64,000 nt of DNA. Source: Leishmania martiniquensis (Eukaryota; Euglenozoa; Kinetoplastea; Trypanosomatida; Trypanosomatidae). The position numbers were made by a program, and so were the translations under genes. The notes below the pieces were generated by a model. That model was given only the letters and a program-made list of their open reading frames with translations. It did not search any database and was not told where the DNA came from. Positions within the stretch are counted from its first letter, which is position 1. Each line of letters opens with the position of its first letter. The stretch spans positions 147,001-211,000 of the forward strand of contig NC_090156.1 of the NCBI RefSeq assembly GCF_017916325.1, in the 5' to 3' direction. This document shows, piece after piece, positions 19,188 through 28,400 of this stretch.

Positions 19188-20266
19188 CTTGGGTGGTGTC
19201 CGTGCCCTCCACGTGGAGATGCACACTCGGATGGCCTCCTTGTGACTCGGGTGGATGCGGCGGCGATGGCAGCTTCTCCCGAGCAGCAGCAGCAGCAACG
19301 GCAACGGCTTCCCGCAGCTGCTGGCCACCCCGTTCACGGCGGTGGTGAGCATAACCACCTCCCTCCGCGCTATCATGGCGCGCCTCCCTGCTCCCAACAG
19401 ACGCGTATCTGATGATCGAGGAGACCAGCGTAGTCCTCCCCCCCGCGCGCAGTGTGACCAGACTAGGCGAATGGTACACATCGGCAAGGTGGTTAGGCGG
19501 ATCGTGTACGAGAGCGCCGACAACGCTGGGTCGCCGCTGCGACCGGCGCGGGATGCCGATGTGCACGTCCAGCGGATTTGCGGAAACGCAGGTGGAAGGG
19601 GGGCAGCCACTCTGGCGAAGGTGACGCACGTCAAGGCACTGCTGCTCCTCAACTTTTGACGCGCCGCACATGCGCGACAGGGAAGGGGTAAGGGGGGGCG
19701 CAGAGGACGCACCGGTCGCGTTCGTCGACTGCGCATCCCCCTCACACCGGGCCGCGCCGCATGCGAAGCCCCACAGAAAAAGGCTTACACGGAGACACAA
19801 ACGCACCGATATTTGGGGTGGCCCGGTACACACATGAGCGTGAAATGTGTGTGATAAGTGGGGGAAGTACGCGCTATTCTGAAGGATGAAAGGGGCATCG
19901 CTTCTTCCGTCGCCGCCCCTCCCCTCTCCTCTCCACTGACCCTTTCATAGCGGCATGCAGCACTCTCGAGGAGGAGGGGATCGCGGACCGAGGCTTCACC
20001 TCGGCACCATGGCACGCCGTTATCGTCGATAGCGACCTCGTTCTCATGTTAGCGAATCCGACCTTCACTAGTCAACTCGTCTCTTCCCACCCTCCGCGGG
20101 TCACGTCATTCCCACTCTCTCTCTCATGTGTGCGTGTGTGTGAGGAGCCTCCTACTGAGCACCGCAGAGCTGACGTATAGCCGCCTCGACTGGCCGTGGT
20201 CCCTGCGCTTCACCTCCGTGGCACCGCTTTCTCCTCCATTCACTCGCGTGCGTCACCATCATCGCC
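19188..20266 (+). promoter_or_regulatory. Intergenic region with a coding-like, possibly decayed segment
   Basis: Positions 19255-19660 have coding-like composition in more than one + frame but no single intact, well-positioned ORF (see findings). From about 19700 the sequence is CA/CT-rich UTR. The next gene's splice site is probably one of the AGs between 20150 and 20200. Confidence 0.4.
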
Positions 20267-22003
20267 ATGGCGAAGAAGAGAAACGCACGCCACGCATCTG
20301 TCTCCGCTGCCATCGCGGATGATGGCATATCCCCTGCTGATGGCGGCCTCCGTCCAGTCTTCGCCGCATCGACGCACACCGTCACAGCGCATGAAGCTCT
20401 GCATGCAGTACTAGAGCAGCTCGACGCCATCGCACGGGAAGCGCACACTTACACGCAGCAGCAGATAGCACTCTCAGAAAACGGTGCCGCTGTGGAATCG
20501 GCGTCGCCGCCTCTGAAGCGCGCGCGCGATGACCCGGTGGATGGCAAGGTGCGGCTTTCCGCCTCCACTGCAGCAAAGGGCAGTCGCCTTGATGTCTTTG
20601 CCGCCATGGCCGCCTTGCAATATCAAGCCCTCTGCGCCGCAGTGGCGGCCTACGGGCTACAGCTCTTGCCGTCATTGGAAGAAATTCTGAAGCGGGTGGC
20701 GCTCGCTGTGCTGACGCCGTCGTTGTCCACCCCAGAGTCGTGGGAAACGCTGGCAATGCTGTGCACGACGTACCGCGCCGGCGCCGCCCACGCCTTGACT
20801 GAGCTGCTGGAGAGCCTCCTGCGGGAGCCTGGGGTGCTCTTGCTGGATGCGCCACAGGTCGTGCCAACGTGGTATGCAGAGACCTTTGTGCACGTCTCTC
20901 CTTCGACCATGGCGGCGAACGAGGCGACCGCAGCCCTTGGCGGCTTGCTGTCGTTCGCTGAGGACCAGAGGCTACGGGAAGAGACAGCCGAGCCCGCTCA
21001 GCAGGCGGCGCGCATCCACACTGACCGGACGGCGCGGAAGCTGCGTGCGCTGGTGGACATGCTCTACGCAACCGGTGAGTACGTGCCACCGGTCACCTTG
21101 CAGCAGACAGCGCTGCGGCACGCGATGGAGGTGGTGGAGGGCGGCGTGCTGCCGTGCTATCTCAGCGAGCAGGAGTGCAGCGAGGCCTTCAGCACAGCCT
21201 CTGCGTTGCGGGGGACGGCGGCAGCGGCTTTGTCGCCATCCTCTGTAGCTGCCGCCGCCACGGCGGGGCTGCGCTGGCGTGTGCCGGCTGCCTGGCATGC
21301 GGTCAGCCTTCAATTGCTCGAAGCCTTTCTCTTCACATGTCGTCCAGGTCTACCAGCGCAGCTGCTGGTGACGACAACGCATGCCATCAATGTCCTCACT
21401 GCACGCCTGCACCGCGGAGTGCCGCTGCTCAGCGCGGGGGGAGAGTCGTGCTCGAGAGTCGAGCCCAGCCAAGGTGGAAGCAAGAAGCCCGCGTCGGTGG
21501 CGTTGCCGCCGCTTCCAGTGACATCCGCGGTCGGGGCTGTGGTCGTGCGCTTCGGTCACGTTCTACAACTGCTCCGTCACCCACTTGTACTGCCACCGTT
21601 CCAACCAGCGCAGTTGGTGGTGGAGAAGGCGAAACGGCGCGCATTTGTGCTGGAAGAGTCTGCCGCGGCGCCAGCTACATCTGCGCCTGCAGTTCCTGCT
21701 CCACCCCCTGCAGAGACGCTGGCCGCACCGAGCGCCGGCGTGACGCCGCCGCAGCCGTCTGTCGAGCTGACGGTTGAGATGTCTGCTCCGGCAGACGCAA
21801 AGGGGGCCACCGTCAACGCCGCACACGCTGTAGCACCTGCGCCGGTCGCAGATACGCCCCGCACACCAGCGCCAACGCTCGCGTCACTGGCGGTGGCGGC
21901 TCGACCAGCTCCGCAGCCTGTGAAGCCGACTTCACACCCGCGACCGCACGCCGTTGTAGGCAATGCCGACGACGACATCCCCGACGTTGTGATGGACGAC
22001 TGA
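20267..22003 (+). CDS. Hypothetical helical protein with acidic tail, 578 aa
   Basis: I do not recognise this with confidence. The N-terminus is basic (MAKKRNARHAS), and KRARDD near residue 88 could be a nuclear localisation signal. Residues ~105-470 are Ala/Leu-rich and read as a helical solenoid (WETLAMLCTTYRAGAAH, VSLQLLEAFLFTCRPGLPAQ, FGHVLQLLRHPLVLPPFQ). The last ~130 residues are Ala/Pro-rich disorder ending in the acidic DDDIPDVVMDD. A helical N-domain with a disordered acidic end loosely recalls the Rix1/PELP1 ribosome-biogenesis family, but this is a weak resemblance and not a call. The start ATG has a good context (gccATGgc). Confidence 0.6.
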   Translation: MAKKRNARHASVSAAIADDGISPADGGLRPVFAASTHTVTAHEALHAVLEQLDAIAREAHTYTQQQIALSENGAAVESASPPLKRARDDPVDGKVRLSASTAAKGSRLDVFAAMAALQYQALCAAVAAYGLQLLPSLEEILKRVALAVLTPSLSTPESWETLAMLCTTYRAGAAHALTELLESLLREPGVLLLDAPQVVPTWYAETFVHVSPSTMAANEATAALGGLLSFAEDQRLREETAEPAQQAARIHTDRTARKLRALVDMLYATGEYVPPVTLQQTALRHAMEVVEGGVLPCYLSEQECSEAFSTASALRGTAAAALSPSSVAAAATAGLRWRVPAAWHAVSLQLLEAFLFTCRPGLPAQLLVTTTHAINVLTARLHRGVPLLSAGGESCSRVEPSQGGSKKPASVALPPLPVTSAVGAVVVRFGHVLQLLRHPLVLPPFQPAQLVVEKAKRRAFVLEESAAAPATSAPAVPAPPPAETLAAPSAGVTPPQPSVELTVEMSAPADAKGATVNAAHAVAPAPVADTPRTPAPTLASLAVAARPAPQPVKPTSHPRPHAVVGNADDDIPDVVMDD

Positions 22004-22568
22004 GTCGAGGCGGGCCAGTCGCTGACGAGAGAGGCAGAGAGTGAGGCGTCGCATCCGAGGCGCTGCCTGTGTTGGGGTGGGTGTCGGTGCCGCCGAGGGT
22101 GTGAGTCTGAGAGGAAAAGGTTCATGGCGCGTTGTAATCGAAATCTAAACTCGGCCACTCACCGTAAGGGGCTAAAAGTCGGTGTGTGTGGGGGGGGGTA
22201 CACCACCCCTAAAACAAGCGAGGAACGCTGCGCCTGTTGCGTCTACGCGCCTCCCCTCCCCTCCCCTTCCTCCCTCCCTGTGTCTGTACGGATGTATGTC
22301 TCGGGCGCGCCAAAGAAAAGAGGGCGTTGTGTCCACACTCTGTAGCAGAGAAACTGTGGCGGTGTCAACGTATATTGCGCGTCGGGTTGGGGTAAGGGAA
22401 CAGAAAAGGGCCCTGAGTGGTGTATGTATGTGCGTCGGGTTTCGGAAGATCGCCACGTATGTGCGTCTGCGCGGTCTCGTCACTGTTTAGATTATCTCCT
22501 CCACCCTGTGCCCCGTTTTTTCTCTTGTTGTTCCTTCAGTCTTCCTAGACGGAGAGAGTCAACTCATC
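22004..22568 (+). promoter_or_regulatory. Intergenic region with clear splice acceptor
   Basis: The T/C-rich run at about 22511-22537 ends in AG at 22538-22539, with a second AG at 22548-22549. The first ATG after both is 22569, the start of the next gene. Upstream is a run of 9-10 G near 22189-22198 and otherwise unremarkable UTR. Confidence 0.65.
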
Positions 22569-23924
22569 ATGCTGCGCTGCATCGCCTACACGTCGCTGCC
22601 GCGTGACCCGCAGGAGGTGCGCCTCCTCCACCATACCAGTGGTGGCGTCGTCATCGCAGCCGTGCGCTACGCGCAATCGCCGTCGCCGCTATTCTTCACA
22701 GTTGTTGAGATGGCGGCGCCAAACGAGCAGGCGCTGCCGCTGCGTGTGGTACATGTGCGGGTGCCACGCCCCGCCACAGTGGTGAGCGCGATTACGCTGG
22801 TGCGCAGCGCAGACGGCGCGGGCATCTACGTGATTGTACAAGCCGCTGAGAAGACGAACGTCGATGCCGCCCCAGCCTCCGTCACGTCGTACGTCTACCG
22901 CCGACAGGTGGTTACCGATGACGAAGAGAATGGCGACGGCAACGAGGAGCACGATCACGCTGCGGAAGACGATGTGGTGTCCTCCCCCGCGACATCGGTG
23001 GCGCCAGCCGCCACGCGGGTGCGCTATCAGCGGTTGCCGCGCGCGTTTGCCAACGCCGACTCGGTCACCTGGACTGCTGCAGCTGCCTTCTACCCCAGCG
23101 AGAGCATGCTGGCAGATGGGAGCTCGTCAGTGGATGCGGGAGTCATCCCAACTGGCGCCTTCATCACGGCCAGCGGTGGTGGCGCGTGCAGCGGTGGCGC
23201 AGACACTCAGCTGCAGCTGTGGCAGCTGTGCAGCACACGCGTCACGCTAGAGGCCACGTGGAGGGTGCCAGCACTCGCCGGCTTCGCGGTGCAGCAGATC
23301 CTGACGCTTCCTGGCACTCAGGACGTGGCGTTGCTGCGGTACCACAACAGCGTCATTGAGGTGAATCTTGCGGCTCTCCGTCATGCATGCGCGTACGGCA
23401 GCACCGTGACGGGCAACGCATTCTTGTCACGCACGTGGCGGTGGTCGGCGCACGAGCAGCTGACCGCCTGCTCCGTCAAGGACGCGCTGCTGTACGCAGG
23501 GACTGAGGGGGGCGCGGTGCTCGTGTGGGACCTACGCAAGCCAACATCCACTGCCACCGTGGCAGGATCATGCGGCGGGTCGCCACCGCTATGCAGCTTC
23601 GCGCTCAAGGCGCCCATCACGGGCTTGTACGCGCCATACGCGACTGGCTTCATCACATGCGATGCCAGCGGCGGAGTGCGGGACTGGCGAGAGCGTGGTG
23701 AAGCAGGCGTGGGTGAGAGCCTGAACGAGGAAGCTGAGGAAGGTGCGCTGCGCGACGTGGCCGGCATGGCAGCGGCAGCAGCGACGACGCAGTTCCCGTA
23801 CCGCTTGCGTCCGCCGCTGGAGATGCCAACCGGCGAGGAGGGCTACGTCTCCCTCGACGGTCACGACAACTTCGCCGCCATGGTGGGAGAGAGCGGTCGC
23901 TTGTGTCTGTACTTCTGCGATTAG
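22569..23924 (+). CDS. WD40-like repeat protein, 451 aa
   Basis: This is the last gene of the + strand array. Beta-rich sequence is punctuated by WD-type signatures. The clearest is GGAVLVWDLRKPTST near residue 317; weaker units are DTQLQLWQLCSTRVT and GGVRDWRERGE. The C-terminus (HDNFAAMVGESGRLCLYFC) would close the propeller. An acidic insertion (DDEENGDGNEEHDHAAEDD) lies near residues 118-137. A single seven-bladed propeller fits the length. WD40 domains are protein-interaction platforms, and the specific complex cannot be told. The start is the first ATG after the AGs at 22538 and 22548. Confidence 0.6.
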   Translation: MLRCIAYTSLPRDPQEVRLLHHTSGGVVIAAVRYAQSPSPLFFTVVEMAAPNEQALPLRVVHVRVPRPATVVSAITLVRSADGAGIYVIVQAAEKTNVDAAPASVTSYVYRRQVVTDDEENGDGNEEHDHAAEDDVVSSPATSVAPAATRVRYQRLPRAFANADSVTWTAAAAFYPSESMLADGSSSVDAGVIPTGAFITASGGGACSGGADTQLQLWQLCSTRVTLEATWRVPALAGFAVQQILTLPGTQDVALLRYHNSVIEVNLAALRHACAYGSTVTGNAFLSRTWRWSAHEQLTACSVKDALLYAGTEGGAVLVWDLRKPTSTATVAGSCGGSPPLCSFALKAPITGLYAPYATGFITCDASGGVRDWRERGEAGVGESLNEEAEEGALRDVAGMAAAAATTQFPYRLRPPLEMPTGEEGYVSLDGHDNFAAMVGESGRLCLYFCD

Positions 23925-24218
23925 TCGGTAAGAGGGCGAGACAGCCCCCCCTCCCGCTGTGTCTGCGGCATGCGGGGTGCGCCTCGGTGTTTGTGTGTGG
24001 AGAGGTCAGATGGCGTTGAAGATGAGTCGGTGTTGTTCCCTTCGCTCGTAGTTAGCTGGGGGTGCCTCACACGTAAGCAAACCGAGAGGCAACTGAAGTC
24101 CGTAGCAGTATGTCACGCACCTTCGATACGCGTGTGCCAGCCCATCGCAGCTAAGGCGCACGCAGGTGGCGCAGGTATGCCATCTGCGAAGATGCACACC
24201 CATCTGTCGCGCCCCCCT

Positions 24219-24294
24219 TCTCAGACGTTTCCTCTCCCACACCGACTGTCCATTTCGCTGCCACCCCGCCCACCCACAACCACGCGGGGGCTCG
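24219..24294 (+). repeat. SIDER-like retroposon fragment (76-bp conserved block)
   Basis: This 76-bp block matches 55271-55346 at 73 of 76 positions (shared start tctcagacgtttcctctccc, shared end cacgcgggggctcg). Looser similarity continues for about 60 bp (gcgccggc..ggccc). I infer a degenerate short interspersed retroposon of the Leishmania SIDER type from its small size, dispersed copies and degeneracy; the assignment rests on memory of such elements in 3' UTRs. Confidence 0.5.
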
Positions 24295-24404
24295 CGCCAC
24301 GGCGGGGCGCCGGCCTGGCCCTTGGGGAGGGCGAGGTGCGCCCGGGCGAGCCAAAAAAAACCCTCCCGCGAGGCCGAGGCGGGCGCCCCGCGAGCACGCC
24401 TCGG

Positions 24405-24408
24405 GAAA
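24405..24408 (-). terminator. Probable Pol III terminator of 5S rRNA
   Basis: A run of four T on the - strand lies 6-9 nt beyond the 5S 3' end, with a longer T8 run (24352-24359) as backup. T-runs terminate RNA polymerase III. Confidence 0.5.
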
Positions 24409-24414
24409 AGAAAC

Positions 24415-24532
24415 GAGTACGGCACTCAGGGTTCCCGAGTCATCACTGACCTCAGTACTAACTAAGCCTGTGAGTGCTTAACTTCACAAATCGGACGGGA
24501 TATGGTGTTTTCACTCAAGTGTGGTCGTACTC
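24415..24532 (-). rRNA. 5S ribosomal RNA
   Basis: The - strand reads GAGTACGACCACACTTGAGT at its 5' end and ends in GTGCCGTACTC. These ends pair to form helix I (GAGTACG with CGTACTC). Length is 118 nt, as expected. Internal 5S hallmarks are present: CCATATCCCGTCCGATTTGT, GAAGTTAAGC and GGTCAGTGATGACTCGGGAA, which include the internal control elements for TFIIIA/TFIIIC. In Leishmania 5S genes are dispersed single copies next to tRNA genes; here tRNA-Ser lies 62 bp away on the same strand. It provides the 5S RNA of the large ribosomal subunit and is the call I am surest of in the non-coding part. Confidence 0.97.
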
Positions 24533-24586
24533 GAGAGTGGGTGCGCGAGTGGGGTGCCGCCTGCCAGAGGGGTGGAGGCAGCTGGC

Positions 24587-24591
24587 AAAAA
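24587..24591 (-). terminator. Pol III terminator of tRNA-Ser
   Basis: Five T on the - strand begin 4 nt after the tRNA discriminator base, a standard Pol III terminator. Confidence 0.7.
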
Positions 24592-24594
24592 GGA

Positions 24595-24675
24595 CGCAAA
24601 CGGAAGGGTTCGAACCTTCGCGTGAGATCACACCTGCTTAGCAGGCAGGCGCCTTAACCACTCGGCCACGTTTGC
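24595..24675 (-). tRNA. tRNA-Ser (anticodon GCT)
   Basis: On the - strand the acceptor stem GCAAACG pairs with CGTTTGC. The anticodon arm is CCTGC-CTGCTAA-GCAGG with anticodon GCT, reading AGC/AGU serine codons. A class II variable arm (GTGA-TC-TCAC) and the T arm GAAGG-TTCGAAC-CCTTC follow, and the discriminator base is G, as required by seryl-tRNA synthetase. The B box GGTTCGAACC is perfect. CCA is not encoded. The span includes the discriminator base. It is paired with 5S rRNA in the strand-switch region. Confidence 0.96.
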
Positions 24676-25433
24676 AGTGAGTAACTGGAGATGTGAAAGA
24701 GACGCCAGGAGTCTTCGAAAATTCCACATCTGGTAACCGGTGGGGTGTTCCTCGGGGTCTCCCGGGGGCCCGCTTTTGCCCGAAGAGGCCAAGGCTGCAG
24801 GGGGGTGGGGGTAAAGGAGGCGGCGGACGGATTTGGCAGTCGCAGGGGAACGGTGCGGCCGCGGCACACGCATAAGCGCGCAGGGGCGTTAACGGTTGCT
24901 GTGGTCTGCGGCATGAAAGGCGCTTGAAGATGAAGCAAGTACGGAGGTGCCCCTTGGTGCGCGCCACCCTCGGCTGCGGCTGTCACGCCCAGAGCGAGGG
25001 TGGGAAGTGGAGCCGCTTCGGGTTTCTCAGCCCCCTTCCATTCTCCCGAGGGAGGGGCGCGCGTACGGGGCAGGGCTTACACACCCTCGCCTGCAGACGC
25101 AGGCCAGACATGCTCATTGCAATCGGCTGAATACATACCAAACACAAAGGGAAAGAGAGGCACGCGCTCAGAAATGCAAAGGCTGTACATGAGAAACGGA
25201 CCAGAGATGGGCGCCACCGCAAGACACACCCACACGTACAACTCAGGGCAAAGGAAGAGGGAAGAGGTAAGCGGAGGGGAGGGGGGGGGCGAACGGGCAC
25301 GTGAGTGTGAAGCGCACATTTCCGTGTCGTCGAAGCCCTCCCTTCCACAGGCACGCGCGGCAGACATCGATAAACCTTTTCACGCGAAGGCAAAGGCACG
25401 CCGAGTTCATTGCCTGTTGGTTCCACCACTGCG
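24676..25433. other. Right half of convergent strand-switch region
   Basis: This region is very GC-rich and holds no credible protein or RNA gene; I searched for further tRNA B boxes and saw none. It includes the 3' UTR of CFAP70 on the - strand. Segments around 24740-24880 and 24940-25100 look like degraded repeat sequence but do not align clearly with the SIDER-like copy at 55.3 kb. Confidence 0.5.
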
Positions 25434-28400
25434 TTACTGAGTGGCACGCAGCATCGCCAGCTCCTCCTCCGCCTTGCCGCGCAGCACCTCGTTGCCACCG
25501 CTGCGGGAGGCGACCTTGCCCAGGAGCTGCTCTGCCTCCTCCCACTGTTGCACGTCCATCAGCGCGTGTGCGAGGTGGTACTGCGTTGAAGACCACATGG
25601 CGTCAGCAGCGTCACCCTCGGCATCCACTAGCGCGGCAGCTCGGCGCAGGCACAACACGCTTAGCCGCGGAAACCGCGCGGTGCTCAGAAGGGTGCGACC
25701 GAGCTCAGCCCACAGCGGGGCGTCCTCCAGGTTTAGGGACAGTAGCTGCTGCATCACCTCCTCCACCCCAACATTCTGCAGTCGCGTCGCCAGCAGAGCG
25801 AGGTAGGCCCACGTGCGTGCGTTGGCCGGGTTTAACGTGTTGCTCTCCCCCAGGCACTCCTCCGCCAGCAGCAGGTCGCCAGCGCGGTAGTAGGCAACGC
25901 CCGCACCGAGCCACAGCACTGAGCTGCTCGGCCACACCTGCAGCGCGAGCGTCACCACGCCAAGCGCGTCCCGGTATCGACCCTCCGCCAGGAGTAAGTT
26001 GCAGAGGCGCAGGTAGGCAGACAAGTAGTGCATGCCCTCATCCTCTGTGATGCGCTGCTCCAACAGCGCCTGCACCGGGAGCGCCCTGCCAATCTCGCCA
26101 GCCGCGTCGGATGTCTGCACTTTCCTACGCTGCGCCTGCCAACACGCCTCTAGGGCCGTCAGGTACGGAGGCGCCGCGGCCGGTTCGCCGCGGCACAAGG
26201 CCTGCTTGTACATCTTCACTGCGTCAGACGGACGACCCAGTGCGGCGGCGCACTCGGCACGCAGCAGCGCGCACTCGTCTACCAAACGCTGCTCCGCCGC
26301 GGAGGCAGACGTGTACTCGACCGGCGGCATCTCGATCTCGTCCAGCGTCTTTAGCGCCTCTTCATACTGCCCGCCCTGCGCGAACAGATGCGCGTACAGC
26401 AGCTCCACCTGCAGCTCTCCAGGTCGGCACCGCGCCAGGCACACATTCGCCAAGTCGCGGTGGTGCAGGTTCACGAGGTACGTCGCCACCTCAAAGTACA
26501 TTAGCTCCTCCGCGCCGTCCTGCGGCAGTGGTGCGGCAGGAGGAGTTGGAGGGGAGTCGTTCGCCGGGCTGCTGCTCCCCGCAGGCCCTCCGCTGTTGGC
26601 GCCACCTGGAGTGTGGCCCGAGCTCGAAGCGCCGCACTCCGCCGCCTTGCGCAGCGCCAGACGCTGCTCCCTCCGCCACTTCGTCTGTTCCGCTGCTGCG
26701 CCGGGGCTGCCGATGGGGACCGCCAGCTCGTGCAAGTCTGCCAGCAACGCAAGGCAGCCCCACCCCAGCTTGTGCTCCGGTGCAACATCGACGAGGCCGT
26801 GCAAAAACACAGCCGCCTCATGCAGCCGGTCGTGGGCAAGCAGCCACGCCCCGTAGTCGAGCAGCGCCGGCGTGCAGACCGGGTCGCAGGCGATCGCCTC
26901 GCGGTAGCATTGCTCCGCCTTGGCCAAATCCTCGGCTCGCTGGTAGAAGACAGCGCAGTCCACCCAGAGCGCCGCCCAGTTGTCGCCCGCGACGTGTGTC
27001 GCTAGACGGCTCTGGTACAGCTTCGCAGCAAGCTCGACGTCTCCGCTCACCTCCGCCTCGATCGCGCGCCACCGCACCTCATGATCCTCGCCGCTGCTCA
27101 GCGCAGCACCGCTCGAAGTGGTCTGTGGGGGTAATCCACCTGATGCAGCGTCGCCTCCGTTGATGCACTCGTGCAAGGCGCGGTGCAGCATGTCCATGAG
27201 CTGCACATAAAGCTCGCTGCTCGCCCGCGCCACCTCCTGCGGCGACCCGCCAGCAGTGGAGCCCCTCCGCATACGCTCCTGAACCAGGCCCATCACCAGT
27301 GGCGTCAGCTGACTCTTGAACGCGGCGAGCTCGCCAGTGCCCTGCAGAGCCGACACGAAGTCGGTAAGCCATGCCTTGTTGTCACATCCGCACGATCCAC
27401 CTGACTTGCTCTGAGCTGTGCTGCGCATATCGCGCACCAGCCGTTGGGCGATCCCCAGCAGAGTTTGCTGAAGGCGCAGCTGCATGTCTTCGGCGGCTGC
27501 AGCGGGCACCGTCGGCGCGGGCCGCGGCGGGATCAGCTGGGCAGGTGTGACGGCAGGCCGCACGCGGTCACTGACGAGACGAGTGAGAGTGCGCTGCAAC
27601 TTCAGAGAGATGGTGGCCGTAGTACTAGCCGCCACGTACGGGTGCGGGACGTCTCGGCTGGGTGCGTCGATGAGGATACCAGGGACCATCTGACGCTGCT
27701 TGCGGGAAACGCTGCGCTTCTTCCCGCGCTCGCCGTGGTTGCTGCTTTCCGCCGGCGCTAGCCCCGCAGCCGAGCGCTTCTCCGGCGCGCATACTGGCTG
27801 CAGTGCCACATCGGCACTGAGGTGCGTCGACCCCGGCTCCCTCAAGCCGTCCAGCGAAATGGGGATCTCCGCCTCAAAGTAGCCGGCGTTAAAGTCCTCC
27901 CACTCGGCCGGGCAGTCAGGACGCAGGACGCGACGGAAGCTCAGCTTCAGCGGCGCGCCAGCCTCAAGCAAGCCGTCAAGGTAAGCCTCCTGCACGGCCG
28001 TCAGGGGAACGCGTACGACACACGGAGCCGGCTCGCTGGGCTCCGGCAAGGGCGGTGCCGGCGCTCCAGGAATGGCTGCAGTGGCAGCAGTCGCCCCAGC
28101 ACTGCTTGCCGCCGCCGAACCAGCAGCAGCAGAGCCGACAGGGGCAGCAGCGGGAGGTGTCGCCGGCTTGGCACGGCGTTTTGTCGCCACAAGCCCCACG
28201 ACATCCGTGTCATTCGCACCAGCGCCGTTGCCAGGCGAATCCGTCCTCTCCGTCATGATCCACAGAATCGCCGGCGGGCTGGCCGGAGGCGCAGCGGAGG
28301 CGGCGATGGCAGAAGTGAGCGCCTTTTCAGATGTCTTGCCAGCCTGAGAAGCCGCCCCCTCACTGCCGGACGCGTCAGCAGCCCCTATCACATCCTCTGC

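Larger units (their letters stand above)
23925..24414. other. Left half of convergent strand-switch region
   Basis: The + strand array ends here; the opposing - strand array ends at 25434. No protein gene was seen. A SIDER-like fragment starts at 24219. The GC-rich stretch 24295-24400 with an A8 run (24352-24359) leads into the 3' end of the 5S gene. Convergent switches are sites of polymerase II termination in Leishmania (family knowledge, not visible here). Confidence 0.6.

Noticed and set aside
24595..24675. Reading the tRNA as tRNA-Leu
   Set aside because: Anticodon GCT and discriminator G identify serine; Leu tRNAs also have long arms but need different anticodons and A73.
26111..27163. 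350-codon + strand open frame opposite CFAP70
   Set aside because: Antisense shadow; Arg/Pro/Ala-rich, and lies on the wrong strand for this array.
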